Shown one piece after another: positions 1 through 7,567 of a DNA stretch of 64,000 bases. Source of the DNA: CAYJBH01 sp964369445 (GTDB lineage Bacteria; Bacillota; Clostridia; Oscillospirales; Ruminococcaceae); NCBI GenBank assembly GCA_964369445.1, contig CAYJFU010000002.1:1-64000 (forward strand), in the 5' to 3' direction. The notes beneath the pieces were generated by a model. The model made no database searches and was not told the origin of the DNA. It saw only the letters and a list, made by a program, of their open reading frames with translations. The number at the start of each line of letters is the position of its first letter. Position 1 is the first letter of the stretch. The translations under genes were made by a program, and so were the position numbers.

Positions 1-2183
1 CGATGGTGGACATAAAGTCCTATGTCGGCGATAACCTAAATGCCACGGTGAGCGCCGGCACAAACCTTAGCGGTAAGTTGTGGTTTAAAAGCGGCTCTGC
101 GATAACAATCACCCCTCCTGCAGGACACAAGATAAGTCGAAGTTTTGCCGCTTTTGGCAACACATGGGCAGATAACCTCACCTTTGACGCTTTCGGCGCA
201 GATGGCACACCGGCTGAGGTCACCTACTATCTACAGGACACCACCGACGGCAAAATAACTGCCCAAAAATCATTCACCTACTACGTCGACATGACCGCCC
301 CCACCGGAAGTATAAAAATTAAAGATAACACCTATACCCTTCACAACACCAGAACATTTGTCAGCCTGTTTTATAAATCTCTGCCCACTGTCAGTGTTAG
401 CGCGGCAGACGGCAGCGGTTCGGGTATCGCAACGGTGGAGTATTTCATCGACAGCGAGGCAAAGGCAAACGCCGCTACCCTTACCACATCGGATATTGAG
501 TGGAAAAGCTATGTCGGCAGTGTCAAACCATCACTTGGTGCTACCTCGGTTATCTATGCGAAAATCACCGACAACGTTGGCAATGTGACCTACATAACCT
601 CTGATGCGGTTGTGGTTTATTCCGATAGCACCGCCTCGACGCGTTCGGTGACCTTTGTAAAGACAGATAAAAAAGACGTGACAGCTACCGTAAAAAGCGG
701 CGGCAACACCGTCGACGACGTAAAGGTAAATGGATCGGCAATTGCCGGTGTCGACTACACATTAAAAGTCTCTTCCGGCAACACCATCATCACGCTAAAG
801 GAAAATTATCTCAATACCCTTGCAAAGGGCACGTTTGAGGTGGAGGTAAGTTATAACCCACTCGGAGTAGAGTTTTTTACCCTCGGCAGTGACGGCAACG
901 AAGCCCCAAAAACCACAACGTTTGAGCTTACTGTCGACGGTGCTGAGCCGGATGCAAGTTGGACGCCCATCGACCAGACGATAGCACATACCGGCGACAC
1001 TGTGACCTACACCGAAACACCGGAAATAGATAAGGGAGGCTCGTCCGGCGCTGTCACCGATAGGTATTACAGCAAATCCTCAGGTGGTACACCACTCAAA
1101 GAAAACCCGTCAGCAATGGGCACCTACTACGTCGAGGCGGTTATTGCGGCGGATGATAAATATGTCGAGTACACCTTGTCAAAGCGTGCTAAACTCATAA
1201 TAAACGAGGACGGCTCCACCACAGGCAACAGCAGTGGTGGTTCGGGTTCGTCGGGTGGCTCGGGTTCCGGATCGTCCGGCTCCGGCGGCGGTTCGGGTGG
1301 TGACGACGGTGCAGACTACGAAGATGGCGGCACCGAACAAAGTTTCTTTGTGCCGACCATCGGCTCAGGAGGTGCTGATGATAGCGGTGATACACAGGAC
1401 GAGCAACTTGGTGCTGACGGCGTGCAAAGCGGCAACGCCACAACCGACGACACAGACGCGCAAGATGTTGACAGGTCCGCTGTCGAGGGTACACAATCGG
1501 TGGGGGATGACGGCACGATATACACGCCAATACAAGAGGGTGAAACGGTGTGGGTAAGTGTCGATAACGACGGCAAAAGTGTGCTGTACGGCATTGATAA
1601 CACAGGTGGCGAGATACCCTCCGGCACGCAGTTTTGGGTGCAACCGATATCAAGTAGCTCCGCGGCATGGCGCGATGTCGTTGAGCTGTTAAGCGCCGAC
1701 GGGGGCAGTTATGACGAGAGCAATGTGAAGGTGTTCACGGTGGGTGTGACACTTGCTGACGGCTCTCAGTTGGCGGAGTTGTCGCAAAGTGCTTACATAT
1801 ACATAGAGAGCGACCACAATTGGGACACCGATCGCGTCGGCGCGTTTTACGAACAGCAAAGCACACAAGACCGCCTTGCGGTGGCGCACAACGATGCACT
1901 GGCCACACCGATTGGCGAAACTGCTATAACGCGCGTGCAAATCGACAAGCTTGACACGGTGGTGCTGTATGAGAAGTGGCAAGAGCAGATCACCGAACTC
2001 CCAACCCCAACCGAAACCGCCTATTACCCGACTTCGGTGCAGGCGGCCGATAATGGTGGACTTTTCAACTTTGAAATAATTTTCAGCGGCAGTATAAGCG
2101 CAATGATACTTCAGGTCATCGCACTGCTTGTGCTTGTAGCGTTATTGGTGTTTGCGTTTGGTTTTTTGGCAAAGAGGTTTTAG
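1..2183 (+). CDS. Large extracellular protein with CBM-X2-like domain and C-terminal membrane anchor (5' truncated)
   Basis: The frame is open from the left edge, so the true start lies outside the window; about 726 residues are visible. The visible part is a string of beta-rich, Thr/Ser/Asp-rich modules typical of Gram-positive surface proteins. Residues about 212-300 resemble carbohydrate-binding module X2 (IAGVDYTL, then GNTIITLKENYLNTLAKGTF). A Gly/Ser-rich flexible linker (about residues 405-435) is followed by an acidic stretch and a further folded region. The last about 27 residues are one hydrophobic helix ending in KRF, with no LPxTG or NPxT motif just before it, so it looks like a membrane anchor and not a classical sortase signal. 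It converges on a sortase gene across a strong terminator. The substrate is unknown; the general class (secreted, cell-surface) is well supported. Confidence 0.75.
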   Translation, partial: MVDIKSYVGDNLNATVSAGTNLSGKLWFKSGSAITITPPAGHKISRSFAAFGNTWADNLTFDAFGADGTPAEVTYYLQDTTDGKITAQKSFTYYVDMTAPTGSIKIKDNTYTLHNTRTFVSLFYKSLPTVSVSAADGSGSGIATVEYFIDSEAKANAATLTTSDIEWKSYVGSVKPSLGATSVIYAKITDNVGNVTYITSDAVVVYSDSTASTRSVTFVKTDKKDVTATVKSGGNTVDDVKVNGSAIAGVDYTLKVSSGNTIITLKENYLNTLAKGTFEVEVSYNPLGVEFFTLGSDGNEAPKTTTFELTVDGAEPDASWTPIDQTIAHTGDTVTYTETPEIDKGGSSGAVTDRYYSKSSGGTPLKENPSAMGTYYVEAVIAADDKYVEYTLSKRAKLIINEDGSTTGNSSGGSGSSGGSGSGSSGSGGGSGGDDGADYEDGGTEQSFFVPTIGSGGADDSGDTQDEQLGADGVQSGNATTDDTDAQDVDRSAVEGTQSVGDDGTIYTPIQEGETVWVSVDNDGKSVLYGIDNTGGEIPSGTQFWVQPISSSSAAWRDVVELLSADGGSYDESNVKVFTVGVTLADGSQLAELSQSAYIYIESDHNWDTDRVGAFYEQQSTQDRLAVAHNDALATPIGETAITRVQIDKLDTVVLYEKWQEQITELPTPTETAYYPTSVQAADNGGLFNFEIIFSGSISAMILQVIALLVLVALLVFAFGFLAKRF

Positions 2184-2195
2184 ATAACCGACATG

Positions 2196-2234
2196 CTGCA
2201 AACAACCCCCGCCATCGGCGGGGGTTGTTTGCAG
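2196..2234. terminator. Strong bidirectional hairpin between convergent genes
   Basis: A perfect 18-bp inverted repeat (2196-2213 and 2217-2234) with a 3-base loop lies between the convergent ends of the surface-protein gene (2183) and the sortase gene (2240). The stem core is five G-C pairs (ACCCCCGCC against GGCGGGGGT) flanked by AAACA/TGTTT. The AAACAA/TTGTTT arms supply U-rich 3' flanks on both strands, so it can act in either direction. Confidence 0.85.
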
Positions 2235-2239
2235 TAGTC

Positions 2240-2998
2240 TTAATCAGCTTCATCCTCTATCAGCACGGCCTGCACTAAAAAGCGCCTGACGCCGCTTGCG
2301 TCCTCGCAGGTGGAAAGGGTGAGAATTTTATCCTGTGCCGTAAGCTCGACTTCCGTGTCGATGATAGCATTTTGATCGGCATTGTTCATCACTAGATCGA
2401 TGTAGCTTTCAAACGCTTGCTCGTCCTCAGTGTCATAGGTGTAAAGCAGGTGTTCGTTGCTCCACACATACGCTGCAAACACACGGTAGTGCAACTGCTC
2501 TTGCGGTGTATAGACGTAAACATCGCGATGTGCTTCAAAATAGTCGGGATCGTCGTACTTGCGCACATCGGTGAACATCGTGTCGCCATAGCCTGCCATG
2601 TTGTGCCCGTAGATTATCGTGTGCGCGTCCTCATACGTCATGGTGTTAAACATTGCCTGCGTAAACAGCGACCCACCGAGGTCATAATTACCGTCAAGGT
2701 CACGTCGCAGATAGTATTCGTCATCCGTCGATGTCTGCAACACGGGATAGTCAACATTTGTATCCGGTATTGTTATCCACGAGTAGATGTGCTCGTTTGT
2801 CTGTTGCCACTCATCAAAGTCGACCGGCGGCTCATAGACAGGCTCGGGAGGAGGTTCGGGCTCAGGTGCAGGTTCGGAAATCGGCGGTGGTTCGGGCGGT
2901 GCTGCCGGTACCGACTCTTCTTGGCGCACAGAACAACCGCTGTACAGCAATGCACCACACAGCAGAAGTATTGAAAATGTTAACTTTAATCGTGACAT
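2240..2998 (-). CDS. srtB: Class B sortase with lipoprotein-like signal
   Basis: Cysteine transpeptidase of the sortase B family, which attaches surface proteins to peptidoglycan. Catalytic signatures are present in order: His in TIIYGHNM, Cys in LTLSTCED, Arg in GVRRFLV. The N-terminus is a hydrophobic segment ending in LLYSGCS, which fits a lipobox, followed by a Pro/Glu-rich stalk (about residues 25-60) that would hold the catalytic domain away from the membrane. The start is placed at the second in-frame ATG (2998) because AGGTGAGG sits just upstream on the minus strand; an earlier ATG at 3025 has no ribosome-binding site. A lipid-anchored sortase would be unusual, as most have an uncleaved N-terminal helix. 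It converges on the surface-protein gene, a plausible substrate neighbour. Confidence 0.87.
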   Translation of the reverse strand: MSRLKLTFSILLLCGALLYSGCSVRQEESVPAAPPEPPPISEPAPEPEPPPEPVYEPPVDFDEWQQTNEHIYSWITIPDTNVDYPVLQTSTDDEYYLRRDLDGNYDLGGSLFTQAMFNTMTYEDAHTIIYGHNMAGYGDTMFTDVRKYDDPDYFEAHRDVYVYTPQEQLHYRVFAAYVWSNEHLLYTYDTEDEQAFESYIDLVMNNADQNAIIDTEVELTAQDKILTLSTCEDASGVRRFLVQAVLIEDEAD

Positions 2999-3048
2999 AA
3001 CCTCACCTAAATTATAGTCATTCAACTATAGTTGCAAAACTCGCTAAA

Positions 3049-3066
3049 AGGTGCTATATAGCACCT
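3049..3066 (-). terminator. Possible terminator of the his operon
   Basis: An 18-base self-complementary sequence (AGGTGCTATATAGCACCT) lies about 70 bases downstream of the hisE stop. Read on the minus strand it is followed by TTTAGCG, giving a short U tract. The stem is short and only moderately stable. Confidence 0.4.
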
Positions 3067-3136
3067 GATGCCATTATGTTAAGGATAAACTTTGCTTTTA
3101 TGACAAGTAATATGTGTGTGGACACAAATCGTCCAC

Positions 3137-3457
3137 TTAAGTATTCTTATCCGTCTTTTTCATATCCTTAAGGTTGCCGAGTTTTTCACTGCGGCGGCGA
3201 AGTTCCTCTTCCACCTTTTCCAACGGTATATCCTTGTGCGCCAGCAGTACAAGTGAGTGGTACAGTAGGTCGCACAGCTCGTTGACAAGCTCGTCCTCAT
3301 CGTTATTTTTGGATGCGATGATGGCCTCTGCTGTCTCCTCACCTATCTTTTTTAATATTTTGTCCTCGCCCTGCTCAAACAGGTAGGCGGTGTAACTTTT
3401 TTCCTGTTTTATTGTCTTACGTTGCTCTATGACCTCGTATAAATCTTTGATTACCAC
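3137..3457 (-). CDS. hisE: Phosphoribosyl-ATP pyrophosphatase HisE
   Basis: Second step of histidine synthesis: hydrolyses phosphoribosyl-ATP to phosphoribosyl-AMP plus pyrophosphate. At 106 residues it has the normal length of a stand-alone HisE, and it carries the all-alpha MazG-like signature KIGEETAEAII followed by acidic residues and DLLYHSLVLL. The start is a GTG sharing its G with the hisI stop (TAGTG), with GAGGTGA upstream, so it is translationally coupled to hisI. HisE and HisI are separate proteins here, whereas many bacteria fuse them. It is the last gene of the operon. Confidence 0.95.
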   Translation of the reverse strand: MVIKDLYEVIEQRKTIKQEKSYTAYLFEQGEDKILKKIGEETAEAIIASKNNDEDELVNELCDLLYHSLVLLAHKDIPLEKVEEELRRRSEKLGNLKDMKKTDKNT

Positions 3458-3774
3458 TATTTCACCTCGTTAAAAAAACAGCTTAACTCTCCTGTATGAC
3501 AGGCAACACCTGTCTGCTCCACAGTAACAAGCAGTGTGTCGAGGTCACAATCGGCTTTGATGTCCACCACTTTTTGCAGGTGACCCGATGTCGCGCCCTT
3601 GTTCCACAACTCCTGCCGCGAACGGCTGTAAAACCATGTGTAACCGGTACTGAGAGTCTTGCCGAGTGACTCCTCGTTCATGTAGGCGAGCATAAGCACC
3701 TGTTTTGTGTCCACCGCCTGAACGATTGTCGGTATAAGTTCCGCTTTTTCAAAATACTTGCTTAAATCCATCAT
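3457..3774 (-). CDS. hisI: Phosphoribosyl-AMP cyclohydrolase HisI
   Basis: Third step of histidine synthesis: opens the adenine ring of phosphoribosyl-AMP. The metal-binding residues are visible: DCDLD for Mg2+ and the cysteines of GVACHTGELSCFF for zinc. Length is about 105 residues. The start is chosen at ATG 3774, which overlaps the hisA stop (ATGA) and is preceded by AGGGAAAGGGAG inside the hisA tail; the ATG immediately after (3771) is equally possible. A longer in-frame start at 3792 lies inside hisA and has no better ribosome-binding site. Confidence 0.95.
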   Translation of the reverse strand: MMDLSKYFEKAELIPTIVQAVDTKQVLMLAYMNEESLGKTLSTGYTWFYSRSRQELWNKGATSGHLQKVVDIKADCDLDTLLVTVEQTGVACHTGELSCFFNEVK

Positions 3775-4493
3775 TCTCCCTTTCCCTCGCACAGAGCCAC
3801 CGCCTCTTTGAGTGACAGTGTGCCTTCATAAAGCGATTTTCCACAAATAGCGCCGTCAACCTTTAGCGCGATTAAGTCCTTTATATCCCCCAGAATATGC
3901 ACGCCACCGCTTGCGATAACTTCACATCCAACCGCCGCTCGTAGCAAGCCGAGTTGCTCTAAATTGGGTCCCGACAACATACCGTCTTTGTAAATATCGG
4001 TGCAGATAAGCGTGCCGATACCCAGTTGCTCGCAGTGTTTTGCAAAGTCGATGTACTTTAACTGCGACTGTTCCGTCCAGCCCTTTATCGCAACATAGCC
4101 GTCCTTGCTGTCGATGCCCACTGCAACGTTTTTACCGTATTTTTGAGCAACCTCGTGCAGGAAATCCGGCTGTTTGACCGCCGCCGTGCCTATTATAACC
4201 CTGCTTATGCCGGCGTCTAAATACGCTTCAACCGTCTTCATGTCGCGTATGCCACCGCCCACTTCGACAAAGCCATCAAACTCGAGGGCAGTGCGTGTTA
4301 TTATGTCAAAGTTGTCGGTTGTGCCTTTTAGTGCACCATCAAGGTCAACGACATGCAGTCGGTCGGAATACTGCCTGAAATCCGCCGCCGCCGCCGATAC
4401 ACTGTCGGCAACACGGTGTGCCGTGGCGTAGTCGCCTTTTAACAGGCGCACCGGCGCGCCGTCTACTATATCTATTGCCGGATAAATGTGCAT
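3771..4493 (-). CDS. hisA: ProFAR isomerase HisA
   Basis: TIM-barrel isomerase, 240 residues, fourth step of histidine synthesis. The N-terminal PAIDIVDGAPVRLLKGDY carries the first catalytic Asp and VGIDSKDG at mid-protein the second; GGGIRDMKTV and ASGGVHILGDI are the two phosphate-binding loops. The start ATG overlaps the stop of hisB (TAATG). In most operons hisA is flanked by hisH and hisF; here the neighbours are hisB and hisI. Confidence 0.96.
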   Translation of the reverse strand: MHIYPAIDIVDGAPVRLLKGDYATAHRVADSVSAAAADFRQYSDRLHVVDLDGALKGTTDNFDIITRTALEFDGFVEVGGGIRDMKTVEAYLDAGISRVIIGTAAVKQPDFLHEVAQKYGKNVAVGIDSKDGYVAIKGWTEQSQLKYIDFAKHCEQLGIGTLICTDIYKDGMLSGPNLEQLGLLRAAVGCEVIASGGVHILGDIKDLIALKVDGAICGKSLYEGTLSLKEAVALCEGKGE

Positions 4494-5074
4494 TATAGAA
4501 CCCCTTTTGTCGATGTCTGACCGTTTTGAGATATAAAAGCGCTCATATTAAGTGAGCGTCCTAAAGCTTTAAAAAGCGCCTCGATTATGTGGTGTGGGTT
4601 TTTGCCGTACTCTGCACGCAGATGCAGCGTAAGTCCTGCGTTTACAGCAACAGCCCTGAAAAACTCTTCGGCAAGTTGCGCGTCAAATCCGGGCATTACG
4701 GCATTGTCAAGCATTGGCGCATTGTACACAAGGTAAGCGCGGTTGCTTATGTCCAAACAGCAAAACGCGAGCGCCTCGTCCATCGGGATATAAATGTGGG
4801 AAAAGCGCTGTATACCGGAAAGATCACCGAGTGCCTGCTTTATCGCCTGCCCCAGTACGATGCCGACATCCTCAACAGTGTGGTGCATGTCGACGTGGGT
4901 GTCACCCACCGCTTTGACCGTCAACGACAGACCACCGTGAAATGCAAACGCAGTGAGCATATGGTCAAAAAAACCTATGCCTGTGTCGATGCTAATATCC
5001 CTTTTGCCGTCAAAACACACGCTTAAGTTTATGTCGGTTTCTTTGGTTTTGCGGCTGACACTCGCCTGTCTCAT
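4493..5074 (-). CDS. hisB: Imidazoleglycerol-phosphate dehydratase HisB
   Basis: Mn-dependent dehydratase acting on imidazole glycerol phosphate. The 193-residue monofunctional form lacks the N-terminal phosphatase domain of the enterobacterial HisB. Diagnostic histidine clusters are present: GFFDHMLTAFAFHGG, MHHTVEDVGIVLG and the C-terminal KNPHHIIEALFKALGRSL. AAAAGGAGAAC precedes the ATG on the minus strand. A 138-base spacer separates it from hisC upstream in the operon. Confidence 0.96.
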   Translation of the reverse strand: MRQASVSRKTKETDINLSVCFDGKRDISIDTGIGFFDHMLTAFAFHGGLSLTVKAVGDTHVDMHHTVEDVGIVLGQAIKQALGDLSGIQRFSHIYIPMDEALAFCCLDISNRAYLVYNAPMLDNAVMPGFDAQLAEEFFRAVAVNAGLTLHLRAEYGKNPHHIIEALFKALGRSLNMSAFISQNGQTSTKGVL

Positions 5075-5212
5075 GCTGTTCTCCTTTTAAAAGTTACGGT
5101 AGAGTAAAATCATACTATTCTTGACAGCCAATTTTTTAAGTTGGATAATGTCGTTATGAGTTGTAATGGGCAGATTTGGCGTTTAAGCCACTCGTGAATA
5201 TACCATAATATA

Positions 5213-6262
5213 TTAACGCTGCCAAAATTGCTCCAGCAGTGCGCAAAAAGCAGCATTTTCCTTATCGCTTCCGGCTGTCACACGCAACATGCCTTTCACC
5301 GGCATACGTACCGTTATGTCGTTATTATTCATAAAGTCAAGTATTTGCGCTGCCTTGTCGGTTTTTATTATAATAAAATTCGTGACCGTTTCGCTCAACA
5401 CAAAGCCATATGTTTCACTGAGTGGTTGCAACGCATTAAAAAGCGCTACTTTGCTGTTTTTAATACGCTCGGTTAAATCCTTTAACATGGCGTGCTCTTT
5501 CAGCACAACGGTTGCGACCGCCTGCGTGACAGAGTTGACGTTGTACGGTGAGCGTGCCGCCTGTAGTGCGTCGGTCAGGGGCTGTGCCGATATGGCAAAA
5601 CCCACGCGCAGTGCGGCAAGTCCGACCGACTTTGAAAGGGTGCGCAGTACGATACAGTGCTCATGCTGTAGCGATTGCGGCAGTATGCTGTAACCATCGC
5701 CGGCAAACTCGACATATGCTTCGTCGACAACGACAACGGTATCCGGCAGTGAGGTCACGATGTGCATAACCTGCTCGGCCTTTATCGCCTTGCCCGTGGG
5801 GTTGCAGGGGTTGGAAAACAACAGCATCTTTGCGTCCTGTTGTTTGACAAACTCTACGAGCTCATCGGGATCGAAAGTGTCATCATCGCGCTTTGTCATC
5901 TTTATCTCACGGCACCCCGCACCACCGCAGTAGATGGTATACATGGAAAAATCAGGCGTCATGGTGACAACGGTGTCACCCTCTTCAGTCAGTGAGTTTA
6001 CAATTACTGCTATAAGCTCGTCTGAGCCGTTGCCGGCGGTAAGGCAATCCTGCGGCAGATTGTGCAGTGCAGCAAATGCTTCAAGCAAAACATCACTTCG
6101 CCCCTCAGGGTATCGGTTGAAAGCAACACTCTCAAAAGCTGCTGTCATCTTGCGCTTTAACTCGTCGGGAAACTCGATAAAACTCTCGTTTGCCGACAGG
6201 TTTATCGAACCGAACACTTCACTTTTGTAGGGCTTTAAATTTTTGGTTTTTTCCGGTATCAT
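5213..6262 (-). CDS. hisC: Histidinol-phosphate aminotransferase HisC
   Basis: PLP-dependent fold-type I aminotransferase, 349 residues, converting imidazole acetol phosphate to histidinol phosphate. Motifs: NPCNPTGK, DEAYVEF, and the PLP lysine in RTLSKSVGLAALRVGF. The start follows the hisD stop by 6 bases with AAGGGA as ribosome-binding site. Operon position supports HisC over other class I aminotransferases. Confidence 0.94.
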   Translation of the reverse strand: MIPEKTKNLKPYKSEVFGSINLSANESFIEFPDELKRKMTAAFESVAFNRYPEGRSDVLLEAFAALHNLPQDCLTAGNGSDELIAVIVNSLTEEGDTVVTMTPDFSMYTIYCGGAGCREIKMTKRDDDTFDPDELVEFVKQQDAKMLLFSNPCNPTGKAIKAEQVMHIVTSLPDTVVVVDEAYVEFAGDGYSILPQSLQHEHCIVLRTLSKSVGLAALRVGFAISAQPLTDALQAARSPYNVNSVTQAVATVVLKEHAMLKDLTERIKNSKVALFNALQPLSETYGFVLSETVTNFIIIKTDKAAQILDFMNNNDITVRMPVKGMLRVTAGSDKENAAFCALLEQFWQR

Positions 6263-6268
6263 ATTATA

Positions 6269-7567
6269 CTATTCCCTTATTGTCAGGCTTGCAAGGTGAG
6301 CAGTTAGCCCCTCGACCTGTGCCACCGTGCCGGCAGCCTCGCGCAGTGCAAAAAAGTCCTCTTTGGAGGCATATATGTATGATGTGCGCTTGAGGTAGCT
6401 TTCCACACCGAGCGGTGAGAAAAATCTGGCACTTCCCGAAGTCGGCAGAACATGGTTGGGACCTGCGATGTAATCGCCGAGCGGTTCGGGTGAGTATTTT
6501 CCCAAAAACACCGAGCCGGCATTTTTTATATGCGGCAACAACCCCTTTGGGTTTTGTGTCAGTATTTCAAGGTGTTCCGGCGCATACTCGTTGGAAAACT
6601 CCGTCGCCTGCTGTAAATCTTTACACACGACGGCAAATGCGTAATTTTCTATAGAGGGTCGCGCAATGTCGCGTCTGTCAAGCAGGTTCAACTGACGTTC
6701 CAGCTCCTGCGAGACTCTGTCTGCAAACCTGTCCGACAGGCAAAGCAGTACCGAGCATGCCATAGGGTCATGCTCCGCCTGCGACAACATATCAGCGGCA
6801 ACATATGCCGGATTTGCATCGTCATCGGCTATGACAAGCACCTCACTGGGGCCTGCAATCATGTCTATGTCCACCTCGCCGTACACAAGTTTTTTTGCTG
6901 TGGCAACGTATATGTTGCCGGGGCCGCATATCTTATCAACGCGTGGTATTGTTGCCGTACCGTAAGCAAGAGCGGCAACGGCTTGTGCGCCACCAACGGC
7001 ATAGATGTGCGTTACACCTGCAAGATCTGCCGCTGTCAAAACCGCGTCTTTGACCTCTTGGCTGTCGCCGTACAAAAGGCGAGGCGGCACAACCATAACG
7101 ATATCTTTAACACCGGCAATGCGTGCCGGTATGGCGTTCATGAGGACTGATGACGGATACGCCGCTGTACCACCGGGCACATAAATGCCGACTTTGTCAA
7201 GCGGAAGTATGCGCTGTCCCAGTTCACTGCCGCGCGGTGAGGTGTAGGAAAACCCCGTGCGCAGTTGGTTGCGGTGATAGTCCTCTATGCGCTCGGCGCA
7301 CAACTTTAGTGCATTATAAAGCACAGGGTTTTTCATCTTAACCCTTTTGGAGGTCAGCACAACCTCCTCCATCGAAAATTCAAAGCTATCCAGTGATATG
7401 CCGTCAAACTGCTCGGTGTAGTGGTGCAGTGCATCGTCACCCTGCGTGCGCACCTGTTCGATTATATCCGCAACCGCGCTGACCACCTCTGGCGGTGTCA
7501 TCTTGTTGCGCGACAGTGCCGCGTGTATGACGTTTTGTGAGTCGGAATACCTGTAAACCTTTAACAT
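6269..7567 (-). CDS. hisD: Histidinol dehydrogenase HisD
   Basis: Zn- and NAD-dependent enzyme catalysing the last two steps, histidinol to histidine. It has 432 residues, the usual length. Signatures include GPGNIYVATAKKLVYGEV, IAGPSEVLVIAD, LSQAEHDPMA (zinc and catalytic region) and GPNHVLPTSGSARFFSPLGV. Its ATG overlaps the stop of the upstream hisZ-hisG gene (TAATG). Confidence 0.97.
   Translation of the reverse strand: MLKVYRYSDSQNVIHAALSRNKMTPPEVVSAVADIIEQVRTQGDDALHHYTEQFDGISLDSFEFSMEEVVLTSKRVKMKNPVLYNALKLCAERIEDYHRNQLRTGFSYTSPRGSELGQRILPLDKVGIYVPGGTAAYPSSVLMNAIPARIAGVKDIVMVVPPRLLYGDSQEVKDAVLTAADLAGVTHIYAVGGAQAVAALAYGTATIPRVDKICGPGNIYVATAKKLVYGEVDIDMIAGPSEVLVIADDDANPAYVAADMLSQAEHDPMACSVLLCLSDRFADRVSQELERQLNLLDRRDIARPSIENYAFAVVCKDLQQATEFSNEYAPEHLEILTQNPKGLLPHIKNAGSVFLGKYSPEPLGDYIAGPNHVLPTSGSARFFSPLGVESYLKRTSYIYASKEDFFALREAAGTVAQVEGLTAHLASLTIRE

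Noticed and set aside
1195..1668. Long antisense ORFs across the Gly/Ser-rich part of the first gene
   Set aside because: They are shadows of a biased coding sequence, with no ribosome-binding site or recognisable protein features.
2999..3020. TATAAT on the minus strand (3016-3011) as the promoter of the first sortase
   Set aside because: It is only 12 bases before the ATG; transcription from it would start inside the Shine-Dalgarno sequence.
5125..5160. Shared hairpin CCAATTTTTTA(A)GTTGG before hisB and again near 11343-11359 as a repeat family or riboswitch
   Set aside because: Only the short arms and T-run agree; flanking sequences differ and no known riboswitch core is seen.
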